A stretch of DNA of 57,736 nt from Planctomycetota bacterium. GTDB taxonomy: Bacteria > Planctomycetota > Phycisphaerae > UBA1845 > UTPLA1. The notes under the pieces were generated by a model. That model was given only the letters and a program-made list of their open reading frames with translations, was not told the DNA's origin and searched no databases. Numbering within the stretch: position 1 is the stretch's first letter; each line of letters starts with the position of its first letter. This document shows positions 8,203-19,042 of the stretch, one piece after another. The stretch lies in contig JADJRI010000024.1 of the NCBI GenBank assembly GCA_016712275.1, positions 1 to 57,736 of the forward strand, written 5' to 3'. The position numbers and the translations under genes are program-made.

Positions 8203-10663
8203 CTACTGCTTGTCCGGCGCCTCGGAGGCTTTCGGCATTTTCGCCACGCTAACGGCCGTGCGTTGCAGGCGGGGCGCCAATGCCCACGGCTGGTCGCTCA
8301 CCAGTTTCATGCGCATGACGCTCATGGCTGTGGCGAGCTGCGGGTCGACCGTCGGGTTCGGGTCTTCCGGAAACTCTTCGGCCGGCTTGCTGGTCGGGCG
8401 GCGCTCGAGAATTTCCTTGGGAATGTCGCCCTTCTGCCCTTTGCCTTTGAGCACGTCGCGCTCTCGGCGTAGGCGGAGGATTTTGGTCAGTTCCTGCGGA
8501 ATTGTGTTCACCACGATGTGCGGCTCAACGCCCCAGGTTTTCGAATCGGCCTTCTTGTGGAGGCAATACCACGGATCGTCGCCGGGCAAATCGGCATCGG
8601 GAACATAATAGTAGGCGGTGGTGAGCTTGAGGTAGGCCTGGGCATCGAGAATCGGTATGAGGTTCTGAACGCTGCCCTTGCCGAAGGAGCGCGTGCCGAT
8701 GACGCAGGCTTCCTTCAGTCCCGCCAGTGCCGGCGACGATTTCGCTGGCACGGGCGCTGTATTCGTTGACCAGGATAATCATCGGAACGCGATGATGTCG
8801 CTTGTTGCGGCCAGCAGAACGCAAGACCATGTTTTGTCCGCGATCGCGGCCCTTGGTTCGGACGATGGCCGAATCTTCGGGGAGAAACAAGTCGCACATA
8901 TCTCGAGCGGCATTGAGCAGGCCGCCGGGGTTGAATCGAAGATCAAGAATGAGGCCGCGGCATTGTTCCTTGTCAAGCTGGGACAGCGCCTTTTCCAGAT
9001 CGGGAACGGTCTTGTCCATGAAGCCGCTGACGCGGATATAGCCAATCTTGAGATCATCATCGATCATGTAGTCCCAGCCGGTGGGCTTGGAGTCATCTCG
9101 CGTATCGCCGCGAACCGTGCGAATGTTGATGCGTTCGCGAACAAGTTCGAGATCGCGCACCTCCTCGGTGACGCCGTCTTTCATGGTGAGCACGACGCTC
9201 GATCCGGGTTCGCCGGTGATGTGCTTGACGGCTTCCGTAATGGTCATTTCGTCAGTCGGCTTGCCTTCGACTTTGAGAATGAAATCGCCGGGCTTTACGC
9301 CGGCGCGATAGGCGGGCGAATCTTCCAGGGGCGATTCAACGCGGACGGGCTTGCCGAGTTCCTGAGTGATCTGAATTCCGACGCCGACAAACTCGCCACG
9401 GGTCTGCTTGTTGAACTCGGACACTTCCGTGGGCCAAATGACGGCCGTGAATCTGTCGAGGGGCTCAAACATTCCTGAAACAAACTCTCGTCGACGATGA
9501 CTTCCTCCGGAAGACGCAGCGTGTCCGCATTGGCATCGAGGATGTTATCGAACACGCCGCGAAGGCTGCGGGCACCGAAGCGGCGAGAACCCTCGACTTC
9601 GCGATGCAACTGGCCTTCGAGGCGCTTGACGAATCTGGCGACCAAGTACTTCTCCGCAAGCGTCGGAAAAGTCTTCGAAAGCGTGTCGCTCTTGGCGAGG
9701 ATGAGGAGGTGCTCAATTCCGTCGCGGCAGAGCTTTTGAAAGTCGGGGTTTTCAACATAGTCGTCGTCGATGCGCACTAGGATTTCCCGCATGGCGTCCG
9801 CGGAAACGCCATCGAGATCATCGCGCCAGGTAAGTTTGCGGTCGCTGGCGGCGCTTTCTTTTTCTGAGTCGGCGTTCTTGTTCTTTTCTTTGGCCTTGGT
9901 CGTCGCGCCATAGACGAATTCCAGATGGGCGCGCTTGCTGCAAAAGTCGAATCCATCCTTGTATTTTTTGTTATCGGGAAAGATGCGTACAAGAACATCG
10001 TACAAGGTCAGGGCGTCGCGCCATTCGCCGTCGGCCTGGTGACGGTCGATTTCCTTCATAACGTTGTCGACGATTTCCGGCAGCCATTCCTCGGAACGGA
10101 AGGCCGATTCGTCCTTGGCGTTGAGCATGGCGCTTTGTGCGTAAAATAGCGCTCTGCTCCACTTGAAGCGAAGATCGTCGTCGTCGTAGGAATCGACGCC
10201 GGCATCGGGGTCGGGCTCGTCGTCGTCGTCAGCGCCGACCGTGCTTTTGTTCTCTTCACTATTTGATTCAGGGCTCTTTTCTGTCTTGGTGTCTTCCGGC
10301 TTGGCAGACTTGCCTTCGCGCGCTTCCTTGGCGGCTTCCGGGCTTTGCGACGTAGAAGTCGTACATGGCCTGCCGGAAGGAATCGCGGCTTTGCTCCAAT
10401 TCGTCGAGCTCTTTCATCCAGCTCAAAGCGGACCGGACGCCTTTATTGCCGGGCTCGGCCTTGTCGACTTGTTGAATTGTCTTGATGCCGGTCTTGAAGT
10501 CGCCGGCAAGAATTTGATCGGAACCCTTTATCCAGAGTTCACGAGCCTCCGCACTGGCGATCCGCGGCCCATCATCGGCGCGGGAAGATGCGATTGGGGT
10601 GAAAACCAGGAATGTGCCTGCCAGAAGCAGTCCGCAATGACGACGAAGAAATGACTTAGCCAT
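8203..10663 (-). CDS. Secreted S41 carboxy-terminal processing protease with PDZ domain (three frameshifts)
   Basis: About 820 residues if the frame is repaired. An N-terminal signal peptide (residues about 1-28, ending SSRA) precedes a helical repeat-like region, an acidic Asp/Glu-rich linker, a further helical region, a PDZ domain (AGVKPGDFILKVEGKP) and the S41 serine protease domain. The nucleophile is in YSARASEIVA, and the catalytic lysine in SFGKGSVQ. Such Tsp/CtpA-like enzymes degrade or process proteins in the periplasm. Apparent indels lie near 10345-10355, 9471-9476 and 8733-8740; homology continues across each. The start has a very strong Shine-Dalgarno (caggagg) 5 bases before the ATG. 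The long N-terminal part is more elaborate than in typical CtpA. Confidence 0.87.
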
Positions 10664-11172
10664 GAAACCTCCTGTTTCCTAATATTATCGTGCCGCGCTC
10701 GGCGGTCTAACTCTCGTTAGGGATAATTCGTGGGGTGTCCAATTTGTGCCGCCTTGTGGTGAGTATGACGGCATTGGCGTAGCGCTGCCCCTTTTTACGC
10801 GCTTCGGTCAAACGGCCCAAAATGGGGCATCGCCGAAAACGGGGATTTCCCTTCGACACGCAGACGCATGCGAGTCGGTGCGAATGCCGGATTCCACTTG
10901 CAAACCGCATTCGCACATAGATTATATGATCCTGTTCGCAAAAGGGTTCAATTTTTTCGGTCTGGCGGCGGCCCCACCTTTCTAGTCATCGGATAGGCGT
11001 TGTCGGCCACTTGATGTAGCGGTTTGAAGACGGTCAGGGGCCGTCGAATTATGGGGGCGGAATATGCGGAATATCAGCGTAAAAAGGACCTCGGGAGCAT
11101 TAAGCGGCTCTTGAGTGCAGTGGCCGATTTCGGTGGCATTGCGAGCCCGGCTCTTGTGCGGCGCAGAGTTCT
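10664..11172. other. Intergenic region upstream of the S41 gene
   Basis: About 510 bases that must hold the S41 promoter on the minus strand (an AT-rich block is at 10680-10690) and the 3' end of the glycosyltransferase gene. I see no supported gene, RNA or repeat in it. Confidence 0.5.
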
Positions 11173-12921
11173 TTAGGCCTGGAATGGGTGCTGTTTTCGC
11201 CGGGTTTTGAGCAAGTTACAAAAATGAGACGTAGCCACGGCGATTGCAATGATGAATATCGGGTCAATTGTCCAGCGTATTCTGGAGAGTGGAATGAACG
11301 CCAACGCGACGATCATTTGCGTGACAACCAGGGCAATCAACAAGCCGCGAACGGGAAGGCGAATGCGAAACAAAATGAGCGCCGGTCCGCCCAGGAGGAG
11401 GACATGGGTCGGTGAAATCAGAGGGAGTTTGCGGTAGGAGCTCGAAGTGAGGTGAGCGATGTAGGCGAATAGAAATACCGCGAAAGCGATGGTGACGAGC
11501 CATCGCCAAGGAAGCGCCTCCTGATTGATGCCATTCGCGTCGTCCCGGCTGATCGTAGGTCCGACACCTGCGTTTATTGGGGTGAATGTAGGTGATTTCT
11601 GCTCCGCACCTGCCTGTGATGTTTGTGAACTCGAAGTTGGTCTGCGTCGCCAACCGGCGACGAGGCAAATGCCTGAGAGAATGAGGGGCAACAAGGGACC
11701 GAACGATGGGATCGTCGGCGTGAACCAGACTTTGATTTTGGTCAAAGTGTTGAGAAGCATTTGACGGGGATTCGCCGCAATAAACTGAAATGCTTCGCGT
11801 TTGAGCAGGTCGTCTGTCTGCAACTCTGTCAGGTGCTGTTCACGCCTCACGCGGTCGAAACGGTCGTAATCGGCGTGGTCGAGTCCGGGATTGGATGCGA
11901 AATCGGAGTTGTGGCCCAGGTAAAGGTTGAGGCCGCCGATCGTCGAGAGGGTCGGCCGTCCAAGGAGTTGCTGGTTTCGCAGGGTCCATGCTCCCAGCAG
12001 AAGTGCGGCCGGCAGTGTCAAAGCAATGGCATCAATCAAGAGGTGTCTGGGTTTTTTTCGCATGTGCCACAATTGGTGCGCTGCAAAGGGAAATAGGAAT
12101 AGCACCGCATTGGGACGGGCGAGTGTGGCGAGGCCGATGAGGGCCGAGACCATTGCGAGCGGCAGTTTCGAACGCGACGCTTTTGCGTGCCGCGGACTGT
12201 TGACCGACGTCGGTTGGTTCGAAGCCCTTGCTGCATTTTCTGAGATTATTGTTGCAATGAAAGTGAGCGTGGCGGCAAGGAGTAAGAAAATCACAACTGT
12301 TTCGGTGAGAAAGAGCGTTTGCAAGTAAAGCAGGGGCGCATAGAGCGCGGCGATGAAGCCGGCGATGAGGCCGGCGCGGGCGTCGGCGATTTTGGCGGCG
12401 ATAAGGGCGATCAGCAGTGTGTTGCACCACGCGAGCAGCGACTGCATGAGAATGGCGGCACTATGCCAGGTCTCAGGCGGCTGGCTTCGCTGGATGAGCG
12501 AAAGCAACGCGGGGTAAAGTGGTGGGCGTTTGGCGACTTCACCGGTGGGGAGTCGCAATTCACCCGTTTCGGATAACGAGACCGCGAGGGTCAAATACTC
12601 CCGTTCATCCGGTGAACGCGCAGCCAGCGGGTCGGCCGATCGAGCGGCGTTCGGGGGCGAACTCTGCCCACCCGTTCCATTCGGCCGTGAAATCAAATTG
12701 GAATCGGAAAATCGTTCCATGTCTCCCGGGTCGGGAGCAAAAAACGCATACCCGCCGTGGGTCAATGCAGCAAAGAGCGCGACGGCCATTAACCATTGAT
12801 GTTGACGAGGATTGATTGGATCGTCTGAATTCACGATATTCCGGCTTTGGTCAAGGCGCATCCTGACGCGCTCTCGCATGCCTGGCTTTGCATCGCCATT
12901 TATGCCCGTTCCTTTTGGCAT
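11173..12921 (-). CDS. Membrane glycosyltransferase, GT39/ArnT-like
   Basis: A 582-residue polytopic membrane protein of the PMT/ArnT superfamily, which moves a sugar from a polyprenyl-phosphate donor to lipid or protein on the outer face of the membrane. The first hydrophobic segment is near residues 42-60. The first long extracytoplasmic loop has the family acidic pair in SPDEREYLTLA and the KRPPLYPALLSL motif. About ten further hydrophobic segments follow, then the polar C-terminal loop and a final membrane pair. The acceptor is unknown. The start is uncertain: ATG 12921, 12879 or 12861, none with a good ribosome-binding site. No frameshift is seen. Confidence 0.8.
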   Translation of the reverse strand: MPKGTGINGDAKPGMRERVRMRLDQSRNIVNSDDPINPRQHQWLMAVALFAALTHGGYAFFAPDPGDMERFSDSNLISRPNGTGGQSSPPNAARSADPLAARSPDEREYLTLAVSLSETGELRLPTGEVAKRPPLYPALLSLIQRSQPPETWHSAAILMQSLLAWCNTLLIALIAAKIADARAGLIAGFIAALYAPLLYLQTLFLTETVVIFLLLAATLTFIATIISENAARASNQPTSVNSPRHAKASRSKLPLAMVSALIGLATLARPNAVLFLFPFAAHQLWHMRKKPRHLLIDAIALTLPAALLLGAWTLRNQQLLGRPTLSTIGGLNLYLGHNSDFASNPGLDHADYDRFDRVRREQHLTELQTDDLLKREAFQFIAANPRQMLLNTLTKIKVWFTPTIPSFGPLLPLILSGICLVAGWRRRPTSSSQTSQAGAEQKSPTFTPINAGVGPTISRDDANGINQEALPWRWLVTIAFAVFLFAYIAHLTSSSYRKLPLISPTHVLLLGGPALILFRIRLPVRGLLIALVVTQMIVALAFIPLSRIRWTIDPIFIIAIAVATSHFCNLLKTRRKQHPFQA

Positions 12922-13098
12922 CGGGCCGGATGGATCGGGCGCAAATGTTTGCGTTCACTTCGATCATCATACATTGGAAGCGGCAAACCGCTCCATGGAA
13001 AAAGCTGTCGCACCTCTGGCGGCGCGAGATTCGCGGCGTGTAGAATCGCCGCCTCTTGACGAAAGCACCTAAAGCAGCACGTTCGGAGTCGGATCGAT

Positions 13099-15367
13099 AT
13101 GACCAGCGAAGCGCAATCTTCAGTCGCGGCAGCCACGACGAACATCGAGCACAAACCCTTCGTGCCGGAATCCACGGTGATGCCGGAGCTGACGCTGGCG
13201 CCGGTGATCGTCGGAGCGATCCTCGGCATCGTGTTCGGTGCATCATCGCTTTATCTCGTATTGCAGGTCGGCATGACCGTGTCGGCTTCGATTCCGATCG
13301 CGGTGTTGTCGATCACGCTGTTTCGCGTGTTCGGTGGTGGGGCCAACATCCTTCAGAATAATATCGTTCAGACGACCGGATCGGCGGGGAGTCGATCGCA
13401 TTCGGCGTGGGCGTCACCATGCCGGCATTGCTGATCTTGGGATATGACCTTGAGTTGATTCGCGTCATGCTGGTGGCCGTTTTGGGCGGGCTGCTCGGCG
13501 TGCTGATGATGATTCCGCTGCGACGGGTGTTTATTGTGAAGCAGCACGGGAAGCTGATTTATCCCGAAGGTGTTGCATGCGCGGATGTGCTGATTGTCGG
13601 CGAGAAGGGCGGCTCATCGGCGGCCAAGGTGTTTGGCGGGTTTGGGCTGGCGTTTGTCTATCAGTTTCTGATGGATGGCTTCAAGTTCTGGCTCAAGGAG
13701 CCGATGCGATTGCTGAAATTCGGTGGATGGGAATTCAAGGGCGCATCCGTCGCGTTGGAAGCTTCGCCGGCTCTACTGGGCGTCGGATATGTCATCGGAC
13801 CGCGAATCGCATGCATCATGGTGGGTGGTGGTATTCTGGCTTCATGGGTGCTCATTCCCGCGATCAAGCTTTTCGGTGATGGACTGGATTTGCCGCTCTA
13901 TCCCGGGAAGACACTCATTCGCGATATGCCGCTTGAGGACATCTGGCACTATTACGTTTTATACATAGGAGCCGGGGCCGTTGCGACCGGCGGCATCATC
14001 AGCATGTTTCAATCGATGCCGACCATTCTTCACACGTTAAAGGCCGGATTTGGAGACCTCTTTAAAAGTCGCCCCGTCCGAGTTTCCGACGGGTCGAAGG
14101 CCGACGGCACCGGACTCGGTCGACTCGACCGCGACATGTCGATGCGGATCGTTATCGTTGGTACTTTGGCACTCATATTCGCCATTCGCTTTGCACCGGT
14201 TTTGCAAATCGACTGGCCCAGTGCCTTGCTCATCGTTTTATTCGGATTTTTGTTTGTGACGGTGTCGGCGCGATTGACCGGTGAAATTGGATCATCATCC
14301 AACCCCATTTCGGGAATGACGGTCGCCACGCTGTTGTTGACATGCCTTGTCTTTGTCTTCAAGGGTTGGACCGGCGAGTGGTATCGCGTCGCCGCGATTT
14401 CTATTGCAGCAATCGTTTGCATCGCATGCTCCAATGGCGGCACGGTTGCACAATGTCTCAAGACGGGATACCTCGTCGGAGCCACGCCCCGGCATCAGCA
14501 GGTGGCGATTCTTGTGGGTGCGTTGACATCTGCCTTGGTGATCGGTGTCACGCTCCTGCTACCGAATGACTCCAAGACGGTCTATTCTGCGAAGAACCTT
14601 CCGACTGTGAAGATCGATCAATCACGCCTTGTGGGTCGCGAAAAACCTCATGGTGAATACTCTGAAACAGACACCAATGAGTACGGCGTGCTCCAGGCGC
14701 GCGAAGGTCAGATCGACGGTGTACCGGGTGGAAAGTATCTTGTGGATGATACCGGTGCAATTCGTTACTTGGTTGATCCGGGCATCAATGGGCGGCTGAC
14801 AGTCACCGACGGCGGCGACAAAGTTGACAAGTTTCGCGCCCCAAAGGCGACGTTGATGTCTTTCATCGTCGATGGAATTCTAACGCAAAAACTCCCGTGG
14901 TCTCTTGTGTTACTCGGCGTTGCCATTGCCATCGTACTTGAATTGGCCGGAGTTCCTTCATTGCCATTTGCGGTCGGAGTCTATTTGCCGCCTTCCGCTT
15001 CAACGCCAATCTTCTTCGGCGGCATCACCGTTGGATCACCGACAAGATGGCCAGGCGATCGGCAGCCGAATCGGATCTCAGTCCGGGTGTCCTGCTTTCA
15101 TCCGGATACATCGCCGGCGGTACGATCGCTGCCATACTCTGCGCATTTATGACGCTGGATACGATGTTCGGAAAAAAGAATGTCATGAAACCCTTGCTGG
15201 ATGTCGGCGGGCAATCCATGCTGGCGGAAAAAATCGGGGCCCTTGGTATTCCCTATCTCGACGCGGAATTTGTCAACGGACCCGGAATGACCCTCATTCC
15301 GTTTTGCTTCCTTGTCCTCGTACTGTTGATCATCGGTGGGCAAAAAGACAAGCGGTCGGCCGCATAA
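13099..15367 (+). CDS. OPT family oligopeptide transporter (two frameshifts)
   Basis: About 755 residues if repaired, with some 14-16 membrane segments. OPT/YSL transporters import oligopeptides or metal-chelate complexes by proton coupling. The N-terminus has the family opening (ELTLAPVIVGAILGIVFGASS) and, across the first indel, the diagnostic QTTGSAGESIAFGVGVTMPA. That indel is a missing G near 13384-13390. The second, near 15020-15035, separates LPPSASTPIFFGG from RWITDKMARRSAAESD. A soluble insertion of about 110 residues precedes the last membrane block, longer than in many homologues. The ATG at 13099 has GGAG about 11 bases upstream. Confidence 0.88.
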
Positions 15368-15378
15368 GGCGTCGGCCA

Positions 15379-15982
15379 ATGGATTTGCAAAATAAGCCGA
15401 TGCCATTTGACCCGAAACCATTGCGCTGGAGGGGCGTTTCGCTCGAATCGAGCCATTGTCTCCTAAGCATGTCGATGACGTGTTTGTCGCCGGTCGCGAT
15501 CTCGACATCTGGAAATACATGCCCATCCCGGGTTTCGCCGACATCGACGACGTGAAACGATGGATTGAAGAATCTCAAACCCGCGCAGCCGGCGGTAACG
15601 AAATTGCCTTTGCAATTATCGACAAGGCGAGAAATCAAGCCGTCGGTTCAACGCGTTTTCTCGATGTCCGCCGCGAACATCGCGGGTTGGAGATCGGATA
15701 CACCTGGCTTTCGACAGCCGCGCAGCGCACGGCCATCAATACGGAATGCAAGCTGCTCCTGATGAAACACGCGATTGAGGACCTGGGGCGATGCGCGCAC
15801 AACTGAAGACCGACTTCCGCAACACGAGGTCGCAAAAGCCATCGAGCGAATCGGCGGCGTTTGCGAGGGCGTCCTGCGAAATCACATGCTCTGCTGGGAC
15901 GGCCGGTCGCGACACGGTCATGTACAGTGTGACGAACAGGGAGGCTGGCGATAAAAAGCGATTGAATGCGATGATTCTGTGA
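15379..15982 (+). CDS. GNAT acetyltransferase, RimJ/RimL-like (about four frameshifts)
   Basis: Repaired, the locus encodes about 200 residues of an acetyl-CoA-dependent N-acetyltransferase. Visible blocks in order are LRWRGVSLEPLSPKHVDDVF, WKYMPIPGFADIDDVKRWIE, VGSTRFLDVRREHRGLEIGY, TECKLLLMKHAIEDLG, VQLKTDFRNTRSQKAIERIG and RDTVMYSVTNRE. These alternate between frames, with breaks near 15451, 15785, 15835 and 15900. The conserved VQLKTD...N.RSQ.AIERIG core is nearly intact, so these are probably sequence errors. The gene starts 12 bases after the OPT stop and may be co-transcribed. Confidence 0.75.
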
Positions 15983-16003
15983 AAAAATATCGGCCGGGCG
16001 ATG

Positions 16004-17490
16004 TCACCCGGGCTTCTCTTGCTTTTCAATTTTGAGCTGCTGCCTCAGCCAAACCGAAATGGCCTTTAACGCCTTCGGCGAGAATGTCTCCTCGATCGTC
16101 GCATATTCGCTTCGGCGCACCAATTCCGGCTTTTTGAAATAGGTGGTTGAGCCCTCATTTTCTTTGATCGTAACTTTGTCGTTTCCGCCTCCGCGAGTGC
16201 CTCTCAATGGCAGGAAGATTGTCGTCGATCAACACCTGCGAATCGAGCGTGCCGTTCAGCCGCGAGCACCGGGCATTTAACTTTGCGAAGCGATGTGGCC
16301 GGATCATACTCAATGAAGTACCGCATCCACGGCGACTCACCCGCCATGGCCGCATCGACCGATGATTTGATTTTCGCTTCGTCCAATTGCGCACCGGCGG
16401 CCTCGAATTGAACGATGACCAGTTCGCGGAGAGCTTTGCGTATGTCCTCTGAGCCTGCTTGTTTGACGACGAGGTCCATGTATTCGCCCTGTGCCTTGAG
16501 CTGCCGGGCGACATTGTCGCGCGGCGTGCCGGCAAGCAGGGCGATTTTTTCGAGTTGCCCCGCGAGAACTTTTCGCCCCGACACGCCGGGTCCCGCCAGA
16601 AGCACGATACATGCCACATCCTTGTCATCTGCGGCGAGCATGGGAGCGATGGCCCCGCCTTCACTGTGCCCGATGAGACCGATGCGATTCGGGTCGATGT
16701 CGTCCCGCGCTCGCAGAAATGCGACGGCCGCGCGAACATCGTCGGCAAGGTTGGCAGTAGTGGTTGCCTTGATAGAGTCTGCTGATGCCTTTGATTGACC
16801 GACGCCGCGATCGTCGTAGCGCAAAACGGCGATTCCGCGCCGCGTGAGATGGTCGGCGATCACGAGAAACGGTTTGTGGCCAAGAATGGTCTCATCGCGA
16901 TCCTGTGGGCCGGAGCCGGTGATGAGCACAACAGCCGCATGAGGGCCTTTTCGCTTTGGGAGCGTCAACGTGCCCGCCAGGGTGACAACGTCTTTTGCGT
17001 TTCGAAATGTCACATCCTCGCATTTGTAGGGGAATGGCGGCTTGGGTGTTTGCGGCCGAGGGGGGCCTGTGCTTGCCGCCTCAGCGCCGGTCGCCAGCCT
17101 TGCGGTCACGGGGAAGGTCTGGCCGTGCTGGATCATCGTGCCCTTGGCGGTTTCTCCGTCGTCGGCAATATCGAGGTCAAAGACAGCCGGCGCTCCGACC
17201 GGCAAAGTGAACCGGAGTTTCTTTTTCGAGAGTTCGACATCGGACAGTGGCAGGCCAATTGCATTTTGGGCGACGATGTCAATTGTGCCCGTGGCGCTCG
17301 CATTTTCAGTCGTGAATCGGACAACGAAACCGAGTGCTGTCCCCGGAATTTCGATGGTGCCCTTCCAGACGTGCAGCATGCCGGGGGCCGAGGCGCCATC
17401 TTGCTTTTCTTGTGCTGCCGAAAGTGAGGCCGCAGATAGAAATATAAGAAAATTGAGGGAACCGGCATGATACAGATGTGATCTCTTCAT
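16004..17490 (-). CDS. Secreted alpha/beta hydrolase (several C-terminal frameshifts)
   Basis: About 490 residues. A signal peptide (residues about 1-25) is followed by a beta-rich N-terminal domain (about 30-130), then an alpha/beta hydrolase domain of the S9/dienelactone hydrolase type. GSGPQDRDE is near the oxyanion hole, the nucleophile is in GLIGHSEGGAIAP, the acid in LNGTLDSQV and the histidine in GLNHLFQK. The last two motifs lie in shifted frames, with breaks near 16255-16275, 16185-16200, 16150 and 16130, and the end YATIEETFSPKALKAISVWL is again in register. ATG 17490 has gagga 9 bases upstream. Likely an envelope-located esterase or peptidase; substrate unknown. Confidence 0.82.
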
Positions 17491-17695
17491 GGTTTCCAAT
17501 CCTCGTCGATGACCCTACCGCATTCTTGGTCAGGATTAAATGATTACACACCAACGCCGTTTTCATTACCTTACAATCGCAGGAACGAAAACTGCAGAAT
17601 GAGTTTTCGTCCAGCCATTTGGCTCTGGCCATGCCGCCATATCCGCCAAGTCGTTAACTTCCCTTCAGGCATGATGTTATGTCCACGCCAAATGG

Positions 17696-17724
17696 TTGAC
17701 ATCGGCCCGCTTGTCGCTTAGATT
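17696..17724 (+). promoter_or_regulatory. Sigma-70-like promoter of the rpmF-fab operon
   Basis: A perfect -35 TTGACA (17696-17701), a 17-base spacer and a -10 TAGATT (17719-17724). Transcription would start near 17731, giving a leader of about 118 bases before rpmF. This is the best promoter match in the window and fits a highly expressed operon. Confidence 0.75.
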
Positions 17725-17737
17725 GCTCAGTTCGGCC

Positions 17738-17757
17738 AAGAGTCTCAGGACTCTTTT
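17738..17757 (+). promoter_or_regulatory. Leader hairpin, possible attenuator
   Basis: A 7-bp perfect stem, aagagtc (17738-17744) with gactctt (17749-17755), a 4-base loop and a short T run. It lies just downstream of the predicted transcription start, inside the leader. It could attenuate transcription or protect the 5' end; the T run is short, so the call is tentative. Confidence 0.35.
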
Positions 17758-17848
17758 GCGGAATCGAACCGCGTTTGTTCGTCGGTTTCGAGAAGAATCC
17801 CTTTTCGTTCCGTTCAAAGTCTCAAGGTTTGTCGGTAAAGGTGTTTTC

Positions 17849-18034
17849 ATGGTTCCAGCACGTAAGGCATCCAAATCCGCGAAGCGCAATCGCCGCTCGC
17901 ATCACGCGCTCAAGCCGCTGAATCTTTCGGCGTGTCCGAAATGCGGCACGGCCAAGATGCCGCACCGGGCTTGCGCAAACTGCGGTTATGTAAACGCAAA
18001 GATTTCTCTCAAGGTTCAAACCGAAGAAGGCTAA
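17849..18034 (+). CDS. rpmF: Ribosomal protein bL32
   Basis: A 61-residue basic protein of the 50S subunit. The N-terminus (VPARKASKSAKRNRRSH) is the typical rRNA-binding tail, and two CxxC pairs (CPKCG and CANCG) form the zinc ribbon of the zinc-binding L32 type. It is the first gene of the fatty-acid operon, with plsX starting 6 bases after its stop. The ATG at 17849 matches the family start; the in-frame extension upstream to 17696 overlaps the promoter and is not used. Confidence 0.96.
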   Translation: MVPARKASKSAKRNRRSHHALKPLNLSACPKCGTAKMPHRACANCGYVNAKISLKVQTEEG

Positions 18035-18040
18035 TCAAAC

Positions 18041-19042
18041 ATGCGGATCGCTGTTGATGCCATGGGGGGCGACCACGCGCCGGAGGAAATTGTCCGCGGC
18101 GCGCTGGATGGCCTTGCCTTTTTGGGTGAAAACGACGAGCTCGTACTGGTTGGGCGCGAAGACGACATACGCCGGTTTCTTCCGGAGTCCGGACTTCCGC
18201 CGCGCGTCAGGATCATTCATGCGCCCGAAGTGATCGAAATGGATGACTCGCCTGTCGAAGCATTGAAGGCGAAGCGCAATTCATCGCTGGGCGTGATGGC
18301 GAAACTGGCTTCCGAAAAGCAGCTTGATGCCGTCATCAGCGCCGGCAACACCGGCGCTTTTGTCGCCGCATGTCAGTTGAAAATGCGCACGGTCGGCAGC
18401 GTGCAGCGACCGGGAATTGCAGTTGTGCTGCCATCTTTTTCGGGTCCGCTCACCGTGTGCGATGTGGGCGCCAACGTCGCGCCGAAACCGACGCATCTGC
18501 TTCAATATGCCCAAATGGCCTCGGCCTATGCCGAGTGTGTCCTGAAAATCAAGAACCCGCGCGTCGGGCTGATCTCGATCGGCGGCGAGGACATCAAGGG
18601 TAATCCCCTCGTCAAACGCACCAACGAACTAATGCGCAAAGACACGAGCATTCGATTCATCGGCAATGTCGAGGGCCGCGAGGTTTTCTCAGGCGCGTGC
18701 GAAGTGGCCGTGTCGGACGGATTTGTCGGCAACGTCGTTTTGAAGCTGACGGAAGGTCTGGCAACGGGCCTTCTGAGAATCATCTCGCGCGAGGTGCATC
18801 AGCTGAGCCCCGAGATGGCTCAGCGTCTCGAGCCCGTTTTCCAGGAGATTTGGCGAAAGCACGATTACAGCGAATATGGCGGCGCGCCGCTCTTGGGCGT
18901 GGACGGCACCTGCATCATCTGCCATGGAAGCAGCGACCATCGGGCCATCAAGAATGCGGTTCGCATTTCCGTTGAGTTTATTCGCACTGAACTGAACAAG
19001 GTCATCGCTTCGCGCCTGACGGAGATTCCAGACGATGAATAA
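18041..19042 (+). CDS. plsX: Phosphate acyltransferase PlsX
   Basis: A 333-residue enzyme that converts acyl-ACP to acyl-phosphate, the first step feeding glycerophospholipid synthesis. It is a peripheral membrane protein. The family start MRIAVDAMGGDHAPEEIV, the AGNTGAF motif and GFVGNVVLKLTEG are present, and the length is normal. No frameshift. It overlaps fabH by 8 bases, indicating translational coupling, and sits in the standard rpmF-plsX-fabH order. Confidence 0.97.
   Translation: MRIAVDAMGGDHAPEEIVRGALDGLAFLGENDELVLVGREDDIRRFLPESGLPPRVRIIHAPEVIEMDDSPVEALKAKRNSSLGVMAKLASEKQLDAVISAGNTGAFVAACQLKMRTVGSVQRPGIAVVLPSFSGPLTVCDVGANVAPKPTHLLQYAQMASAYAECVLKIKNPRVGLISIGGEDIKGNPLVKRTNELMRKDTSIRFIGNVEGREVFSGACEVAVSDGFVGNVVLKLTEGLATGLLRIISREVHQLSPEMAQRLEPVFQEIWRKHDYSEYGGAPLLGVDGTCIICHGSSDHRAIKNAVRISVEFIRTELNKVIASRLTEIPDDE

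Larger units (their letters stand above)
17491..17848. other. Divergent intergenic region with rpmF promoter
   Basis: About 358 bases between the hydrolase and rpmF. It holds the near-consensus promoter at 17696-17724 and a leader hairpin at 17738-17757. The DUF177 (yceD) gene that often precedes rpmF is not present here. Confidence 0.6.
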
